DNA of 26,367 bases. It comes from an uncultured Oscillospiraceae bacterium (GTDB lineage Bacteria; Bacillota; Clostridia; Oscillospirales; Ruminococcaceae). The position numbers were made by a program, and so were the translations under genes. Below are positions 24,174 through 26,367 of this stretch, in pieces (position 1 is the stretch's first letter; each line of letters opens with the position of its first letter). The notes beneath the pieces were generated by a model that worked only from the letters and a program-made list of their open reading frames with translations, searched no databases and was not told the origin of the DNA. The stretch lies in assembly GCA_910577565.1 (NCBI GenBank), contig CAJTNJ010000014.1, positions 1-26,367 on the forward strand. The letters are read 5' to 3'.

Positions 24174-25660
24174 TGTATAGTAAAAAGAATCTATCAGTTA
24201 TTTTAACAGTGTGTATTGTGAGTATGAGCTTTTCTTAATTAGTGAGTGTGAACGTACGATCAAAACAGCGTTCATAATTGCTGAAAGTCCGTATATTGAG
24301 AATGAACAAAATTAATAGAAAGAAACTGTTACAATAAAGAATAAAAAGAATTTTTCTAAATTTATGGCTAACTCTGATGGTAAATGAGGTTATTGAGGAG
24401 ATAAATACGAAATTATTTTAGATTGCAAGTATAAACAAATAGATATGATGAATTATTAATCATTTAATTTAATAAAAGAATTTAATGGAAGTTTTTATGT
24501 ACGTGGGGCATACTATAAAAAACCTGAAAATTGAAAGTAGTTCAAGTTGAAATAAAGACTTTAAACTTGCATTCATAATAATTTTAGGTAGTGGTGCAAC
24601 TTTTAAAGATGTCACATTTGAGTAATATAATATAGAGGATATCTCCGATGTGGAAGATATTGCTTACCAATCAACTGGATTTATTTTAAATGATTACGTA
24701 ACTATCTTCGAAATTAGTATTGAAAATTTTAAAATAGTTAATATTAATAAAAGCCAAAAATGGATATGCAGCTGGTTTTGTTCGTATTAATGAAAAAGGT
24801 GCAAAAATAGAAAATTGTTCGATATATATGAATTTTGATGATTCAGACATTTTTAAAAAGTCAAATATTAATGTCGGTTTTGTGAGCTATAACTTTGGTA
24901 CTATAAATGATAGTATAACAAATTTGTCCGTTAATTATGGAGAAAATGCAGGTGGATTTGTCAGCGAAAATTTTAGACTATAAAAAATTGTGAATCAACA
25001 GGGATGTAAAAAGTAAGAATTGCTTAAGGGGTTTTTGTGGATATAACGAAGGCGGAATTATAGGTTTTAGAAACATTGGTGTGTGTTCTAAATCTTGATG
25101 CAAAAACAAGTACTAATACTACTATATATGTGGAGGTTTTGTAGGTTATCATAAAAAGGGTTAAATAGAAGGATGCAAATTATATGGAGATGTAACAGGA
25201 CAGGAATATGTGGGTGGTTTCTGTGGAGACAATGTAGATAGAATTTTAAATTCCAGTTCCAAATGAGCAGTCAACGGCTAATGCAAAAATTAGAACTACT
25301 AAAAGTGGAGGATTTATAGGATAGATAATAGTGTTACTATAGATAGTAGTAATTGCAATTCAGAAGGAAGTCTAATAGGTGAATTTAATGACAAGAATAT
25401 AGAAGTCTAAAAGGATAAGAATATATAGGTGAATTTGTTGGAATAAATGAAGCAAAAATAAAAAGTTTAAATTCAATCGGACATCATATATATTTTATTA
25501 TTGCAAGAGTTTGTTACAATGATGATGGCTGTATATGGTTTGTCAGAAATAGAGACAAAGGTGGCAATATATATGAATAAACAACTAATAAGAAAAGGAA
25601 AAATGCGGTGGATTTGTAAGAGAAGTAGAGGATAAATCAACAATAAAGAAGTCTTATTGA
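24174..25660 (+). pseudogene. Heavily degraded GLUG-repeat secreted protein gene
   Basis: A good ribosome site (GAGGAG) precedes ATG at 24174, and the first codons (MYSKKNLSVILTVCIVSMSF) match the signal peptides of the two relatives. A stop then interrupts at codon 21. Recognisable GLUG pieces follow in shifting frames: NKKNFSKFM near 24345, then GFVRINEKGAKIENCSIY, NVGFVSYNFGTINDS, ENAGGFVSENF, then a final KCGGFVREVEDKSTIKKSY near 25601-25657. It is divergent from the other GLUG pseudogene across 150 nt that probably held both promoters. The original protein would have been about 495 residues. It shows many indels and stops, so it is older or under no constraint. Confidence 0.75.
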
Positions 25661-25850
25661 AAAATATATCGTGTATTAAAAAAACAAAATAACTAACGAA
25701 GGTGAATTAGATAGTATAAAAGAAGGATATTTTTATTATAAAAAAACTAGTGATGCAATTATTGATAAAAATAGATGTGGGTGGTAGAAAGAAAAGCAAT
25801 AATTATGAAATACAAATATTAGTTTATATTAATTTGTATTACATTAAGAA

Positions 25851-26222
25851 TTGTGGTTGTTAAAAGATTTAAGTTTGATAGAAAAAGTTATGCTAATAGA
25901 GATAGCTAGCTTAGATAATGAAAATGGTTGTGATGCCTCAAACGATTATTTTGCTGATTTTTTTAATTTGAGCAAAGACAGAGTTTCTAGAATTATAAAC
26001 AATTTGGTAAAGAAAGGATTCATAACATCTGAATTAATTTATAGAAAGGGAACTTATATTGTTGAAAAAAGAATTTTAAAAATTTCACGTTGGTATAAAC
26101 CTGAAAATAAAGGAGCTGAAACGGTTGGTAAAAATAACTATACCCCTAGTCGAAAACAACTAGGGGGTACCGGTAAAAACGCCGACCGTATACTAGTTAA
26201 AGACAACGAAGGAATAAATTAA
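25851..26222 (+). pseudogene. Truncated winged-helix replication-type protein
   Basis: The reading frame gives about 123 residues starting with WLLKDLSLIEKVMLIEIASL, followed by a winged helix (DYFADFFNLSKDRVSRIINNLVKKGFI) that matches the N-terminal domain of phage or plasmid replication proteins and replisome organisers. The only in-frame start is a TTG without a ribosome site, and a stop lies two codons upstream. One base missing near 25848 would join an upstream INLYYIK segment, as expected for the true N-terminus. The C-terminal half normal for this family is absent, and after 26222 only out-of-frame fragments follow. It is likely a remnant of a mobile element or prophage. Confidence 0.55.
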
Positions 26223-26367
26223 ACTCTTTGTCGCAGATTTTTGATACTAAAATTAACGAACAAATTAGAGAGTGAAATCCAAGCACTATTTGTACAACAA
26301 AAAATTGCGACAGTGGAGTTAAAAACAAAAAAATTTTTAGTGCTGATAGTGACCCATATCTGCTGGC
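26223..26367 (+). other. Degraded coding fragment at the window edge
   Basis: Short stretches in two frames (DTKINEQIRE, then ESEIQALFVQQKIATVELK) look like one interrupted helical protein. I recognise no family, and the sequence is cut by the window end. Confidence 0.3.

Noticed and set aside
1..26367. CRISPR arrays and tRNA genes
   Set aside because: I saw no regularly spaced repeats and no tRNA cloverleaf pattern with a TTCRANYC-type T-loop on either strand.

Overview
The window is AT-rich and reads as the chromosome of an endospore-forming, Gram-positive anaerobe of the class Clostridia. Four things point there: spoIVA beside a SipL-type DUF3794/LysM gene, a Na+-pumping decarboxylase beta/gamma pair, the GGGtGRT/NifU-like pair seen mainly in anaerobic Firmicutes, and an LPXTG sortase-built pilus. 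I cannot name the genus.

Layout. 1-306 is a decayed IS5-type transposase tail. 483-1544 is an intact secreted GLUG-repeat protein. 1678-2003 is RNase P RNA (rnpB), convergent with pyrE across a long shared terminator. 3185-4660 (spoIVA) and 5182-6687 (sipL) are co-oriented spore-coat genes on the minus strand. Each has its own sigma-E-like promoter with the same 14-nt spacer. 6953-16478 is a pilus locus on the plus strand: large fibro-slime tip adhesin, major pilin 1, two class C sortases, and a second paralogous pilin. Each pilin gene is followed by the same hairpin. 16803-18511 (minus) is an operon of a NifU-like scaffold and a GGGtGRT protein. 18874-about 19040 looks like an orphan structured RNA with its own promoter and terminator. 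19418-21012 (minus) encodes decarboxylase gamma and beta subunits without alpha or biotin carrier. 21383-22425 is a divergent regulatory cassette: a Xre repressor facing a two-gene operon with a sigma-region-4-like protein, with matching operators on both promoters. From 23002 to the end lies decaying DNA: two divergent GLUG pseudogenes and a broken winged-helix replication-type gene.

How the genes work together. SipL and SpoIVA should build the basement layer of the spore coat in the mother cell. The pilus genes supply tip, shaft and polymerising enzymes; the housekeeping sortase for wall anchoring is not in the window. The Xre cassette looks self-contained, and its target genes are not evident here. 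GLUG genes lie near both ends of the window: one intact and two broken.

The best candidates for something undescribed are the orphan structured RNA at 18874-19040, the Xre/sigma-like switch at 21383-22425, and the duplicated hairpin that buries an AGGAGG motif behind each pilin gene.
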